A stretch of DNA of 64,000 bases from Trichococcus flocculiformis (GTDB lineage Bacteria; Bacillota; Bacilli; Lactobacillales; Aerococcaceae): contig NZ_FOQC01000006.1 of the NCBI RefSeq assembly GCF_900113645.1, forward strand, positions 1-64,000, read 5' to 3'. The position numbers were made by a program, and so were the translations under genes. This document shows positions 1-8,455 of the stretch, piece after piece. Each line of letters begins with the position of its first letter. Positions within the stretch are counted from its first letter, which is position 1. The notes under the pieces are model-generated. The model saw nothing but the letters and a program-made list of their open reading frames with translations, was not told the DNA's origin and searched no databases.

Positions 1-92
1 AGCTCTGCCAAAAATCCAATATTGCAGATGAAATAGAGTTGTTCATATCAAGATTTGGGGTGGTATGAATAATTCAGGTTTCTTTATCTTTT

Positions 93-1088
93 TCAGATTT
101 CCTTCAATTGATAAGTATCCAAGTATGGGTCTTTTTCCAGCCTTAATATTTCCAGGACGGTTTCTTCATCCGTAATCAGGCAATTGATGTAGCTCTTCTT
201 CAGCATCGCTAAGATGGATTTGCTCTTCACTTTAGATCTTGCTATGCCAACCGATAATGGAACTTTTTTTAGATGGTACAGATCCAAACCGATTGTTCTT
301 TCATACAGATTGCCCTTCAGCATCTTTCCTTCGTGATCAAAAAAGCGGCAGCAGCAGTCACCTACGGCTTCACGGAGTTCCAAATCTTTATAATCCTCCT
401 TCGTCAGCAAGTCCCGCCATTGGCTTTCCCTTATCCTCAAAGGGCCGCCGATTCCGACGATGGCGATATCCAATCTTTCCCAATAATCCTTCAATTCCTT
501 GAAATATTTGGAGTCCATTATACCCTTTTTTAATTGCGGCGTCTCTTGAATGACTGTAGCGTTCACAAAAATATTCTGCCCACTGAATTTCCTGGCCATT
601 TCGTAAACGAGGGTATTCACATGATACTTGGAATTAATATGGCTGGGTCCTCCGGCAATAGGAACAAACATGGCATTCGTTTTTTTCTTGCTTTCGATCT
701 CCGCTACCGTATCGCCTAGCGTTTCTCCCCAGGATACGCCCACAATGCTGTCCATTTCTATTTTTCTTTTTATGTAGGCAGCCGCTGCTTTCGATAATTT
801 TTGATTTTTCTTTTCATTGGAATCCGATTCCACGACCGGAACGATTTCGATGTCCTTCAGTTTGTATTTACTTTTCATATGCCGTTCCAATGCATATATT
901 TGTGTATTGAATTCCTGGATCTCGATCTTGACGATGCCCTCGTCCTTTGCCTGCTTGATCATTCTGCTGACGGTTGTTCGGTATATTTTTAATTCCTCAG
1001 CGATTTCATTCTGTGTTTTTTCCTCAAAATAGTACAGATAAGCTACCTTCGCCAGCATATTCTTTTTATCGTCTTTCAATCCCAACAC
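93..1088 (-). CDS. SorC/DeoR-type sugar-binding transcriptional regulator
   Basis: The 331-residue protein has an N-terminal helix-turn-helix at about residues 12-60 (NEIAEELKIYRTTVSRMIK). A long C-terminal SorC-type sugar-phosphate binding domain follows, with the motif VGVSWGETLG near residue 117 and IVGIGGP near 212. Family members sense phosphorylated sugars and control nearby catabolic genes; the same-strand glycerol dehydrogenase gene upstream is a candidate target. The assigned start is GTG with only a weak ribosome site. The strong GGAGGT at 1131-1136 instead serves an ATG in another frame (see the 1066-1125 entry), so the true start is uncertain. An internal ATG at codon 11 is another option. 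Confidence 0.85.
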   Translation of the reverse strand: MLGLKDDKKNMLAKVAYLYYFEEKTQNEIAEELKIYRTTVSRMIKQAKDEGIVKIEIQEFNTQIYALERHMKSKYKLKDIEIVPVVESDSNEKKNQKLSKAAAAYIKRKIEMDSIVGVSWGETLGDTVAEIESKKKTNAMFVPIAGGPSHINSKYHVNTLVYEMARKFSGQNIFVNATVIQETPQLKKGIMDSKYFKELKDYWERLDIAIVGIGGPLRIRESQWRDLLTKEDYKDLELREAVGDCCCRFFDHEGKMLKGNLYERTIGLDLYHLKKVPLSVGIARSKVKSKSILAMLKKSYINCLITDEETVLEILRLEKDPYLDTYQLKEI

Positions 1089-1125
1089 CTGCTTCCCATC
1101 TATTCCTTTTCTCTTCCGAAACCAT
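1066..1125 (-). CDS. Possible 19-codon leader peptide overlapping the regulator start
   Basis: GGAGGT at 1131-1136 (minus strand) is well spaced from an ATG at 1125. That ATG opens a 19-codon frame ending in TAA at 1066-1068, overlapping the first codons of the SorC-type regulator in a different frame. Either this is a translated leader coupled to the regulator, or the regulator start has suffered a small frameshift. There is no homology evidence for the peptide. Confidence 0.3.
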   Translation of the reverse strand: MVSEEKRNRWEAGVGIERR

Positions 1126-1204
1126 CGCTCACCTCCATTTTAAATGACTGCTTTTCGAAATGATAGCACAATCAAAATACTAGGATTCGAAGTCCATTGA
1201 AAAA

Positions 1205-1244
1205 AGCAAAAAAACTCATGACATCCTGAAGACAGAATGCCATG
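1205..1244 (-). terminator. Terminator after gldA
   Basis: Read on the minus strand, a stem of ATGCCATG-type arms (1237-1244 and 1217-1224, one mismatch) with a 12-base loop is followed by a T-rich run. It lies about 100 bases past the gldA stop codon, between gldA and the regulator. Confidence 0.55.
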
Positions 1245-1339
1245 ATTTTCTATTCTGGAAATGCCTTGTAAAGGTCATCCAATTATTCCAATCGGAGTGC
1301 ACAACAGTCATCTCACTGCGCATTCCATTTTCACTTTTC

Positions 1340-2440
1340 CTATTTCGGGAAAACCATCTTTACGTAGGCATCCAATCCCTTGAGGGCATCCGCGACATCT
1401 GAGGCCGTGATTGCAAATGGCATTTGATGGATCGTTTCACCTTCAATGGTAGCCTGTGTGCCGATTTTTAATAGTTCTTCCTCAGATACTCCCGCCAAAT
1501 GCAGTTCTGCAAGCGTAGTCGGCAAACCCAGAGCTTGATAGAAACCAATATATTTATCCAATTCAGCTTTTGGTCGATTTTCCAGATACAATTGCGTCAA
1601 AGTCCCATAAGCAACTTTTTCCCCATGGGTCAAGTGATGGATGTCCCCCTCTATCGCGGTGAAACCATTGTGGATAGCATGCGCTGCAGCCAAGCCCGCG
1701 CTCTCAAAACCGACACCGCTCAATAAGGTGTTGGCTTCAACAACAGCTTCCAAAGCCTCGGTCACGCATTTGGCTTGGTTATCAGCCATTGCTTGAAGGC
1801 CATATTCAAATAGGGTCGCTTCGCATTTTTCGGCAATCGCGATGGCTGCTAAGGTTTGTTTTCCGCCAGCCATGGTATTCCCGTGTTTTTGTTTGACAGC
1901 GCGCGCTTCCACATAAGTCGCCAGCGCGTCGGCTATCCCTGAAGCAAGCAGTCGTGTTGGGGCTTTGCTGACGACTGCAGTATCCACCATTACGAGCTCC
2001 GGATTTTTCTTGTAGAATAAGTATTTCTCAAAGGCCCCTGCGTCATTATAGATGACGGATAACGCCGAAGTCGGCGCATCGGTCGAAGCGATAGTCGGTA
2101 GGACAGCAATCGGAACCTGCAAATTATCGCAGATTGCTTTACCGGAATCGATCGTTTTTCCGCCTCCAAGCGCAATGACTACATCTACTCCGTTTTCTGT
2201 ACCGATTGCTGTGACGCGGGTGATTTCATTGACAGATGCTTCTCCATTGAATGGGACATGGACGACTGCGATGCCCTCTGCTTCAAGATTGCCCTTCAAT
2301 TCTTCGCCGACCAGCTTCCAGACGATATCATCCGATAACAATAGGGCTTTATTCCCTAATTCAGCGATATGACTTAGACCAGTTTTCAATACATCTTTTC
2401 CTTGAATATAACGGGATGGGCTTGCAAAAATTTTTTCCAT
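1340..2440 (-). CDS. gldA: Glycerol dehydrogenase
   Basis: This 366-residue iron-containing/group III alcohol dehydrogenase matches the usual GldA length. It oxidises glycerol to dihydroxyacetone with NAD+ in the cytoplasm. The NAD-binding GGGKTIDSGKA lies near residue 92. The metal ligands are in the ADALATYVEARA segment and in the two histidine motifs AHAIHNGF and HLTHGEKVAYG. The ATG start has an AAGGAGG ribosome site. The fragment upstream on the same strand is a transaldolase/fructose-6-phosphate aldolase remnant, recalling the talC-gldA pairing known in enterobacteria, so the operon probably once joined glycerol/dihydroxyacetone and aldolase chemistry. Confidence 0.95.
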   Translation of the reverse strand: MEKIFASPSRYIQGKDVLKTGLSHIAELGNKALLLSDDIVWKLVGEELKGNLEAEGIAVVHVPFNGEASVNEITRVTAIGTENGVDVVIALGGGKTIDSGKAICDNLQVPIAVLPTIASTDAPTSALSVIYNDAGAFEKYLFYKKNPELVMVDTAVVSKAPTRLLASGIADALATYVEARAVKQKHGNTMAGGKQTLAAIAIAEKCEATLFEYGLQAMADNQAKCVTEALEAVVEANTLLSGVGFESAGLAAAHAIHNGFTAIEGDIHHLTHGEKVAYGTLTQLYLENRPKAELDKYIGFYQALGLPTTLAELHLAGVSEEELLKIGTQATIEGETIHQMPFAITASDVADALKGLDAYVKMVFPK

Positions 2441-2572
2441 TTGATTTCCTCCTTGAAGAATCGTCTCCTCAAATGTCTGGAAACGAAAGCTTCCTCTGCT
2501 ATTTTTTATCGCTCAAAAAGCGATTTGATTCACAAATAATAAAAGATAAAAAAATCAACTACAGCAAACAAG

Positions 2573-2605
2573 GATCAACAAAGATGCACCGCGTGTTTGT
2601 TGATC
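2573..2605 (-). terminator. Inverted repeat between the aldolase remnant and gldA
   Basis: Perfect 10-bp arms GATCAACAAA and TTTGTTGATC (2573-2582 and 2596-2605) lie just past the remnant's stop codon on the minus strand. The T-run is about 20 bases further on, so this is a weak terminator or a processing hairpin. Confidence 0.4.
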
Positions 2606-2623
2606 AGTTTGCGCTTGCTTAGT

Positions 2624-2941
2624 TTAAACCAAAAGCTCTGGTTGGACATCCAGCGAAGTCGTACCATAAACAGACTGCCAATCTGAAGAGAAATCCGCTA
2701 CGTCTTTGTTGATTGAAGGCATATCGAAGGCGCTATCCAAGATGTCCACACCCATGGTAGCCGCATGTGCGCCACACTCATAAGCTGCATTGACCTGTCC
2801 AACATTCTTGAAGCTGGCAGCTAAGATTTTTGTTTTGCTGTTGTCTCGGTCGATGACTCTTCGCAATTCTGTAATCACTTCTTTTGCGTCGATATTCAAA
2901 TTTTCCATCCGGTTGAAGTAAGGTGCGATATAATCTGCCTG
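2624..2941 (-). pseudogene. 5'-truncated transaldolase / fructose-6-phosphate aldolase (TalC/FSA family)
   Basis: The surviving frame reads through [10 protein letters not shown], then [10 protein letters not shown] and [10 protein letters not shown], which belong to the C-terminal half of the FSA/TalC transaldolase family. The homologous frame continues upstream of the first ATG (2908) to 2941, where a TAG at 2942-2944 ends it. The N-terminal half with the Schiff-base lysine is missing, so the protein cannot be an active aldolase. The family makes or splits fructose 6-phosphate using dihydroxyacetone, which fits the neighbouring glycerol dehydrogenase. About 106 codons remain of an expected 215-220. 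Confidence 0.8.
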
Positions 2942-3010
2942 CTATGTTTAGTTAACTATATTAATTCAGATTAACAGATAATAGTTGTGTGGCTGGCTGT
3001 TGCTGTACAT

Positions 3011-3988
3011 TCAAATAGTTTCGAAACCATCATATGTTAAGTTCCATTCCTTCCGTACTTTATCCATTATTTCAAGGACATCTGAGGTTAAATCTATGTA
3101 TGGATTAGATGTTTTACTTAAAACAATTTGAGATATTTCTTTCACTTCATAATTAAGCCTTTTGGTAGAATATCCGGATTCAAATGATACGCTATCTCCT
3201 GAATGAGATGTGAATAAGATATTATTTGCGCTCGGATAATTATCAACTGTAAAATAACCATTCTCAAAAGCAATTATCCCTACTTTTGGCATCTTTGCTC
3301 TGAATGTTAGAGATATATTAGCCAATTCTTCTTTCTCGTTTTTTAAACTTATAGTAGAGCTTTCATCAACACCCGATTTATTCATAACGACTTGTGTGAG
3401 GACGCTGTTAGGCTGTTCCGACAAGAAGAACCGGGCGAAATTTAGGGCATAGACCCCTATATCAAAAAGTGCACCGCCAGCTAGTTCTTTTTTAAAGAAA
3501 TAGCGATCTTCTATGTTTTTATAGCTCCCGAAATTGACCTGAATCATTTTTAAAGGACCTAAATCGTTTGTTTTGATCCACTCTTTTACATCTTTATAAA
3601 CAGGCATAAAGTGAATTGTCATAGCTTCAAATAGGTACAAACCGTTCTTATCGGCAAGTTCTCTCAATACACGTAATTGTCTGCTATTCAACACAATAAC
3701 TTTCTCGCAGACCACATGTTTGTGAGCTTCTAATGCCCGATAGATATACTCGTAATGCATATTATGCGGAATCGCAATATAAATTATGTCTATTTCACTA
3801 TCTGATAGAGCGCTTTCGTAATCGCTGTATGCCTTATTAATATGAAATTTATTTGCAAAAGTATCAGCCGCGTTTTGATTTCTGGATACTACAGCCTCTA
3901 TAACAGCATTGTCTGATTGAAACTGATTGGCAAATTCATGGGCAACACCTCCAGTTCCTACTATCGCCCATTTTAATAGCATTTCCAT
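3011..3988 (-). CDS. Gfo/Idh/MocA-family NAD(P)-dependent oxidoreductase
   Basis: The 325-residue protein begins with a Rossmann dinucleotide fold (AIVGTGGVAHEFANQF, residues 8-23). The catalytic-loop segment CEKVIVLNS occurs near residue 94 where most family members have EKP. The C-terminal half is the alpha/beta substrate domain, including the conserved-looking GGALFDIGVYALN. Members oxidise or reduce sugars and inositols; the substrate here is unknown. AGGAGG precedes the ATG. The gene sits on the same strand as the GntR regulator and deoC, suggesting a role in the same carbohydrate pathway. Confidence 0.85.
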   Translation of the reverse strand: MEMLLKWAIVGTGGVAHEFANQFQSDNAVIEAVVSRNQNAADTFANKFHINKAYSDYESALSDSEIDIIYIAIPHNMHYEYIYRALEAHKHVVCEKVIVLNSRQLRVLRELADKNGLYLFEAMTIHFMPVYKDVKEWIKTNDLGPLKMIQVNFGSYKNIEDRYFFKKELAGGALFDIGVYALNFARFFLSEQPNSVLTQVVMNKSGVDESSTISLKNEKEELANISLTFRAKMPKVGIIAFENGYFTVDNYPSANNILFTSHSGDSVSFESGYSTKRLNYEVKEISQIVLSKTSNPYIDLTSDVLEIMDKVRKEWNLTYDGFETI

Positions 3989-4116
3989 CTTGGCGTGTCC
4001 TCCTCATATCTCCTGTATGATTCAAATAAACCTATTAAATTGTTACTCCGATATTTTTTACGATAAGTGGTGAAGAATTCTTTGTCTAATGGAATAGGAT
4101 TTATTTCCTTAGCTGA

Positions 4117-4833
4117 TTACGTGATGTTGATGTTAAATACAAACGAGTTTACGTCCCCTCGATACCAAGAAACAGAATATTCAACTGGAGTTGCATCAAC
4201 TGTACTCCCAATAGAATGGAAATAGAATACTGGATCATTAATCGGAATGTTAAGCATGACTCCAGAAAGTTCATCAGCTTTTATTACCTCTAGTTTCCGC
4301 TGTATAGAAACAACGGGATAGCCTAACGATTCTAATTCTTTATATAGGCTCCTGTGTGCAAAGTCTACGTTTTCCAGTTTCTCTAATCCTTTATATGGGA
4401 AATATGTTGTAACTAATACAACAGGTTCATTTCCTGCATATCTTAATCTCGTTAATTTGAATACTTTATCACTCTCGTTGATATTTAAGTTATGTGCTAC
4501 ATCTTGGGATGCATTTTCTTTGGTGAAGGAAATGATTTTAGTTACCGGATGTAGCCCTTTTTGCTGTATTTCATCTTCATAACTTCTAATCATATGGGTG
4601 AATTCTTGATTAATTTTCTTTTGACGAACAAAAGTCCCACTTCTTTTGATTCTCTCTAAATACCCCTCATTTACAAGACTTTGTATTGCTTGTCTTACGG
4701 TTGGGCGACTCACTCCATATTGTTCGGCTAAATCGAGCTCTTTGGGGATTTTTTCATGCAATTTATATGTGTTGTTGAGTATTTTCTCAAGTAAATCCTC
4801 TCTTATTCCTTCGTGTAATTTTTTATTGTCCAT
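4117..4833 (-). CDS. GntR/HutC-family transcriptional regulator (UTRA domain)
   Basis: The 238-residue protein has an N-terminal winged helix-turn-helix (KELDLAEQYGVSRPTVRQAI, residues 31-50, then a TFVRQ wing). A UTRA effector-binding domain follows from about residue 90 (KVFKLTRLRYAGNEPVVLVTTYFP). HutC-subfamily proteins usually repress sugar or amino-acid uptake operons until a phosphorylated ligand binds. It lies downstream of deoC, past a hairpin. The natural target is the deoC/PTS divergent promoter region, where paired 14-bp repeats are seen (5641-5654 and 5769-5782); the pairing is inferred. Confidence 0.9.
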   Translation of the reverse strand: MDNKKLHEGIREDLLEKILNNTYKLHEKIPKELDLAEQYGVSRPTVRQAIQSLVNEGYLERIKRSGTFVRQKKINQEFTHMIRSYEDEIQQKGLHPVTKIISFTKENASQDVAHNLNINESDKVFKLTRLRYAGNEPVVLVTTYFPYKGLEKLENVDFAHRSLYKELESLGYPVVSIQRKLEVIKADELSGVMLNIPINDPVFYFHSIGSTVDATPVEYSVSWYRGDVNSFVFNINIT

Positions 4834-4858
4834 TAGATAAATTATCCTTCCAAAAAAA

Positions 4859-4892
4859 ACTCTCTTAGTATTATCAAATAATAAGAGAGTTT
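4859..4892 (-). terminator. Terminator between deoC and the GntR gene
   Basis: Perfect 10-bp arms AACTCTCTTA (4859-4868) and TAAGAGAGTT (4883-4892) with a 14-base loop lie just after the deoC stop. The minus-strand 3' side is rich in T, consistent with an intrinsic (possibly leaky) terminator. Confidence 0.7.
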
Positions 4893-4900
4893 AAATTTAT

Positions 4901-5614
4901 TTAAAATTCCATAAATTCTTTCCCGGAAGTTAGTAGCTGGTTCTTAAAATCTTCGATTATCTTGATCCCAGAACTAGTTCCGATTCGTTCAGCTCCATTT
5001 TGAACCATTTTAATGAATGTGTCAACATCACGAACTCCTCCAGCGGCTTTAACTTTTACTTCATCACCTACAATTTCTTTCATAAGTTTAACATCCTCTA
5101 CTGTAGCTCCCGTTGGTGCCATCCCGGTAGAAGTTTTGATGAAATCTGGCTTTACTTCTTTCGCAATTTTTGAAAGCGTAACGATTTCTTCTTTACTTAA
5201 ATACGCATTCTCAAAAATCACTTTTGATATTACGTTATGATCAGTGCATACGCTAACAATTCTCTCCATCTCATCTTTGATGTAATCAAAATTACCATTT
5301 TTTACTTCGGTTAAATTAATGACATAGTCAATCTCGGTGGCGCCATTTTTAATTGCATCTTCAGTTTCGTAAACTTTTGATTCTATCGACGTTTGTCCTA
5401 ATGGAAAAGAGATCGCTGCACCGACGTTGACATCAGTATCTTTTAAAAATTGAGCGCATATCTTTGATTGAACTTGATTAATCGCTACCATTTTAAAATG
5501 ATATTCTTTAGCTTCGTCGCACAGCAGCCTCATATCTTCTGCAGTTGCATAGGCGGCAAGATTGGTATGGTCTATAAAACGGCTTAATTCATCAATAGTG
5601 TACTTCTTTGTCAT
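4901..5614 (-). CDS. deoC: Deoxyribose-phosphate aldolase
   Basis: DeoC cleaves 2-deoxyribose 5-phosphate to glyceraldehyde 3-phosphate and acetaldehyde through a Schiff base. At 237 residues it has the usual length. The Schiff-base lysine is K160 in FIKTSTG, the assisting lysine is K189 in VKAAGGVRD, and D96 occupies the proton-relay position. No nucleoside phosphorylase, deoB or nupC lies nearby. Instead deoC is divergent from a mannose-family PTS operon, so it probably serves aldol cleavage of an imported sugar or deoxysugar rather than nucleoside salvage. The physiological substrate is inference. Confidence 0.93.
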   Translation of the reverse strand: MTKKYTIDELSRFIDHTNLAAYATAEDMRLLCDEAKEYHFKMVAINQVQSKICAQFLKDTDVNVGAAISFPLGQTSIESKVYETEDAIKNGATEIDYVINLTEVKNGNFDYIKDEMERIVSVCTDHNVISKVIFENAYLSKEEIVTLSKIAKEVKPDFIKTSTGMAPTGATVEDVKLMKEIVGDEVKVKAAGGVRDVDTFIKMVQNGAERIGTSSGIKIIEDFKNQLLTSGKEFMEF

Positions 5615-5640
5615 TGGTGATCATCTCCCATTTCTTTATT

Positions 5641-5654
5641 TATGTCATTACATA
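5641..5654. promoter_or_regulatory. Putative operator copy 1 (near deoC)
   Basis: TATGTCATTACATA is an imperfect palindrome (TATGT / ACATA) between the deoC promoter and the deoC start. It recurs with one change at 5769-5782, beside the PTS start. Being paired in a divergent regulatory region makes it a candidate site for the adjacent GntR-family regulator. Confidence 0.5.
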
Positions 5655-5659
5655 TTCGG

Positions 5660-5689
5660 ATTATAAAACACCTTTTAACTATATGTCAA
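5660..5689 (-). promoter_or_regulatory. deoC promoter
   Basis: On the minus strand, TTGACA (5684-5689) and TATAAT (5660-5665) are separated by 18 bp. Both hexamers match the sigma-70/SigA consensus exactly, and they lie about 45 bases upstream of the deoC start. Confidence 0.8.
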
Positions 5690-5721
5690 CACTTAAATGT
5701 TAAAATAATAACACAAATGCG

Positions 5722-5750
5722 TTGACATGGGCGTTTAACTGATATAGAAT
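5722..5750 (+). promoter_or_regulatory. PTS operon promoter
   Basis: TTGACA (5722-5727) and TAGAAT (5745-5750) are spaced by 17 bp, upstream of the EIIA ribosome site AGGGAGG. This is the plus-strand half of the divergent deoC/PTS regulatory region. Confidence 0.8.
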
Positions 5751-5768
5751 GAAATCGTTAACAAGTAA

Positions 5769-5782
5769 TATGACATTACATA
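5769..5782. promoter_or_regulatory. Putative operator copy 2 (near the PTS EIIA start)
   Basis: TATGACATTACATA repeats the 14-mer at 5641-5654 with a single difference. It lies downstream of the PTS -10 box and just before the ribosome site, a typical repressor position. Confidence 0.5.
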
Positions 5783-5795
5783 TAGGGAGGATATT

Positions 5796-6209
5796 ATGAA
5801 AATTGTTTTAGCGTCACATGGGAATTTTTGCCACGGTTTATTCGAGAGCTATACGATGATCGCGGGAAAAAATAAAGACATTCATGCTATCAGTTTAGAT
5901 GATAGTGGAATTGGCACATTTAGGAATAAGCTCAATGAATTGTTAGATGAACTGACATCTAACGATAATGTGTTAATTCTGACAGATATCAAAGGAGGAA
6001 CGCCCCATAACGAAAGCTATAGTTATAAGTTAATGCATGAAGGTAAAGTACGTTTAATAGCTGGAATGAATTTACCTATGTTAGTTGAGCTTGGGTTATC
6101 ACTTTCATCTATTAATGACTTAGATCAGCTAGCACAGTTAGCCGTTGATACTGGTAAAGAATCAATCTCATTGGAAGAATCTGATTCGGAAGACGACTTG
6201 GGACTATAA
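5796..6209 (+). CDS. PTS mannose-family EIIA component
   Basis: This 137-residue cytoplasmic EIIA domain starts with KIVLASHGNFCHGL. His8 is the expected phosphoacceptor, taking phosphate from HPr and passing it to EIIB. The DIKGGTPHN motif near residue 68 is typical of the ManX/Man-IIA fold. The acidic C-terminal tail (EESDSEDDLGL) is unusual but short. It is the first gene of the operon, has the strong ribosome site GGGAGG, and is followed by EIIB, EIIC and EIID. The sugar is not identifiable from sequence. Confidence 0.92.
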   Translation: MKIVLASHGNFCHGLFESYTMIAGKNKDIHAISLDDSGIGTFRNKLNELLDELTSNDNVLILTDIKGGTPHNESYSYKLMHEGKVRLIAGMNLPMLVELGLSLSSINDLDQLAQLAVDTGKESISLEESDSEDDLGL

Positions 6210-6246
6210 AATAACAGCTTTATTAATCTAAATTGGAGGAGTATTT

Positions 6247-6741
6247 ATGTCTATTACCTTAGTAAGAATCGATGATCGCGTCATTCACGGACAAACTACA
6301 ACACGTTGGACTAAAGCAAGAAATGTCTTTGGGGTACTGGTTGTGGGGGATAATATTGCAAGTGATGAATTACGTAAGAAAGTGTTGAGAGCGGCAGCTG
6401 GTAATCTAAAGTTAGGAGTCTATTCCGAAGAAGTTGCTCCTGAAAAAATTGCTAAAGCTATAGAAGGCCCTAAGGACTATTTTTTGATTAGTGATTCCCC
6501 AAAGACATTTGCTAGCTTATTACGTGCTGGTGTTGACTTTGGTAAAACATTGAATGTTGGCCCAATGAATACAAGGCCAGGTACAAAAGTTTTAGGTCGA
6601 ACTGTAGCTCTTGATCAGGAAGATTATGAAGCATTCGATTATATTTATAATCAGGGGGTAGATGTTCAATTCCAATTATTACCGGATGATGACATTAAAA
6701 ATTGGCCAACAATGAAGAAAAAATATGATTCTATGAGTTAA
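6247..6741 (+). CDS. PTS mannose-family EIIB component
   Basis: The 164-residue EIIB protein carries RIDDRVIHGQ at its N-terminus, with His14 the conserved phosphorylated residue. It transfers phosphate from EIIA to the incoming sugar as the sugar passes the EIIC-EIID membrane complex. Length and the RVIHGQ context are typical of the mannose/fructose/sorbose class. A GGAGG ribosome site precedes the ATG, and the spacing to both neighbours is short, supporting one transcript. Confidence 0.93.
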   Translation: MSITLVRIDDRVIHGQTTTRWTKARNVFGVLVVGDNIASDELRKKVLRAAAGNLKLGVYSEEVAPEKIAKAIEGPKDYFLISDSPKTFASLLRAGVDFGKTLNVGPMNTRPGTKVLGRTVALDQEDYEAFDYIYNQGVDVQFQLLPDDDIKNWPTMKKKYDSMS

Positions 6742-6758
6742 TGAGGGAGGTTATATAA

Positions 6759-7583
6759 ATGGAAACTAGTTTGTTGCTATCAGCATTATTAACAGGGATT
6801 TTCTGCTATCTCGGTGCGATTGAAACACCGTGGTTGTTCGGTATCACTGGTGGGTTTTATATCTTAGGGAGACCGTTAGTTGCTGGATTACTTGTCGGTT
6901 TAGCGTTTGGCGATGTTACGGCAGGCGTTCTCTGTGGTGTCGCTGTCCAAGGGGTGTTCATCGCAAATTTGTCAACTGGTGGGGCTACCAATAGCGAAAT
7001 CACTTATGCCTCTTATGGCGGAATTGGTTTAGCAATGGCAACTGGAGGGAATCCCGCAATTGCAGTCACTCTTGCAATTTTAATCGGACAAACCTTCGGG
7101 TTGATTTTCTATAATAGTAGAATGGCAGCGTATTCTTTCTGGAATACGAAAGCACAAAAGGCTGCAGAAGAACTTGATTACAACGGTATCACATTCAACC
7201 ATGTAATTGGACCACAAATTACCACCTTTTTACTTCGTGCAGTACCTGTATTTCTAGCCGTTTATTATGGACAACCTCTAGTTGATGGGTTGCTGAATAC
7301 CATTCCAGAAGTAGTTACACATATTATTTCAGTCCTAGGTGGCGTACTTCCTGCATTAGGTATCGCAATGTTAATGAATATTGTTATTAAAGAAAGTAGT
7401 CATTTTATATTCTTCTTTGCTGGATTTGTACTGATGGCATTCGCTGGACTAAGTATGATTGCTTTAGTCTTTATTGCAGCACTTGTTGCGTATGTTGTAT
7501 ACCTTGCTTCAGAGCGCCGCGGTGTTGTAACTGAGAGCGGAGGATCTAGTGCAGCAGTATTCGAAGATGACGAATTATTTTAA
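6759..7583 (+). CDS. PTS mannose-family EIIC permease component
   Basis: This 274-residue membrane protein has multiple hydrophobic segments and the glycine-rich GVLCGVAVQGVF typical of Man-family EIIC. It forms the sugar-translocating channel with EIID. GGAGG precedes the ATG, and the gene ends 21 bases before the EIID start. The C-terminal tail is hydrophilic and acidic (FEDDELF). Sugar specificity cannot be assigned. Confidence 0.92.
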   Translation: METSLLLSALLTGIFCYLGAIETPWLFGITGGFYILGRPLVAGLLVGLAFGDVTAGVLCGVAVQGVFIANLSTGGATNSEITYASYGGIGLAMATGGNPAIAVTLAILIGQTFGLIFYNSRMAAYSFWNTKAQKAAEELDYNGITFNHVIGPQITTFLLRAVPVFLAVYYGQPLVDGLLNTIPEVVTHIISVLGGVLPALGIAMLMNIVIKESSHFIFFFAGFVLMAFAGLSMIALVFIAALVAYVVYLASERRGVVTESGGSSAAVFEDDELF

Positions 7584-7604
7584 AGAGCGGAGAGGTGAAC
7601 AGCA

Positions 7605-8414
7605 ATGCAAGAAAAATTAACAGTTAAAGATCGTAGACAAATTTGGGCTCGTTGGGGTTTTACTCATCTGTCATCCATGAGTTATGAAAAGTTACAAGCT
7701 CATGCCTGGGCATATGCATTTATTCCATTCGCAAAGAAATTTTATAAAGATGATCTCGAAGCGCAACGCCGATTGATGACTAGACACTCTATGTTTTACA
7801 ATACAGAACCACAAACCGGACAATTAATTAATGGAATTGTGACGTCCTTAGAAGAACAGATTGCTTTAGGTGAAGAAGTAAGTGAAGATATGCCTGTCAA
7901 TATCAAAGCTACTTTAATGGGCCCTCTAGCAGGAATTGGCGATTCAATCATTCAAGGTATCATTGTTCCGTTACTACTTTCCATCGCCATGGGAATGGCT
8001 GTTAACGGAAGTGCCATCGGACCATTATTCTACATGATTTCATTTGGTATCGCAGGTCCATTGATAAGCTACTTATCCTTTAATTATGGCTATAAATTAG
8101 GTGTCAATGCAATCGATGTTATTGTTGGAGAAAATGCCCAGAGAATCACAGATGCTTTTAATATCTTAGGGATTATGGTAGTTGGAGGACTAGCAGCTTC
8201 TAATATCTATTTATCAACTGCATTAACGATACCGATGGGGACTGAGGTACAGGAGCTCCAGTCAGTCATGGATGGAATTTTCCCGCGATTGCTACCATTA
8301 TTGATGGTCATATTATCGTGGTGGCTAATTGCTAAAAAAAGAATGAGTGCTACCAAAGTTATACTTATTTTGACAGCAATTGTTACTGTGGGTGTATTGC
8401 TAGGAGTATTTTAA
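7605..8414 (+). CDS. PTS mannose-family EIID component
   Basis: The 269-residue EIID has the family hallmarks YNTEPQTGQLINGIV and ATLMGPLAGIGDSIIQG, followed by C-terminal membrane helices. It partners EIIC in the membrane. The ribosome site GGAGAGG lies upstream of the ATG. With EIIA-EIIB-EIIC it makes a complete four-protein permease, so the system should be functional if expressed. Confidence 0.93.
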   Translation: MQEKLTVKDRRQIWARWGFTHLSSMSYEKLQAHAWAYAFIPFAKKFYKDDLEAQRRLMTRHSMFYNTEPQTGQLINGIVTSLEEQIALGEEVSEDMPVNIKATLMGPLAGIGDSIIQGIIVPLLLSIAMGMAVNGSAIGPLFYMISFGIAGPLISYLSFNYGYKLGVNAIDVIVGENAQRITDAFNILGIMVVGGLAASNIYLSTALTIPMGTEVQELQSVMDGIFPRLLPLLMVILSWWLIAKKRMSATKVILILTAIVTVGVLLGVF

Positions 8415-8455
8415 ACTACAAAATCAATAAGTAATGATGTAAGGGAGATCGAAAA

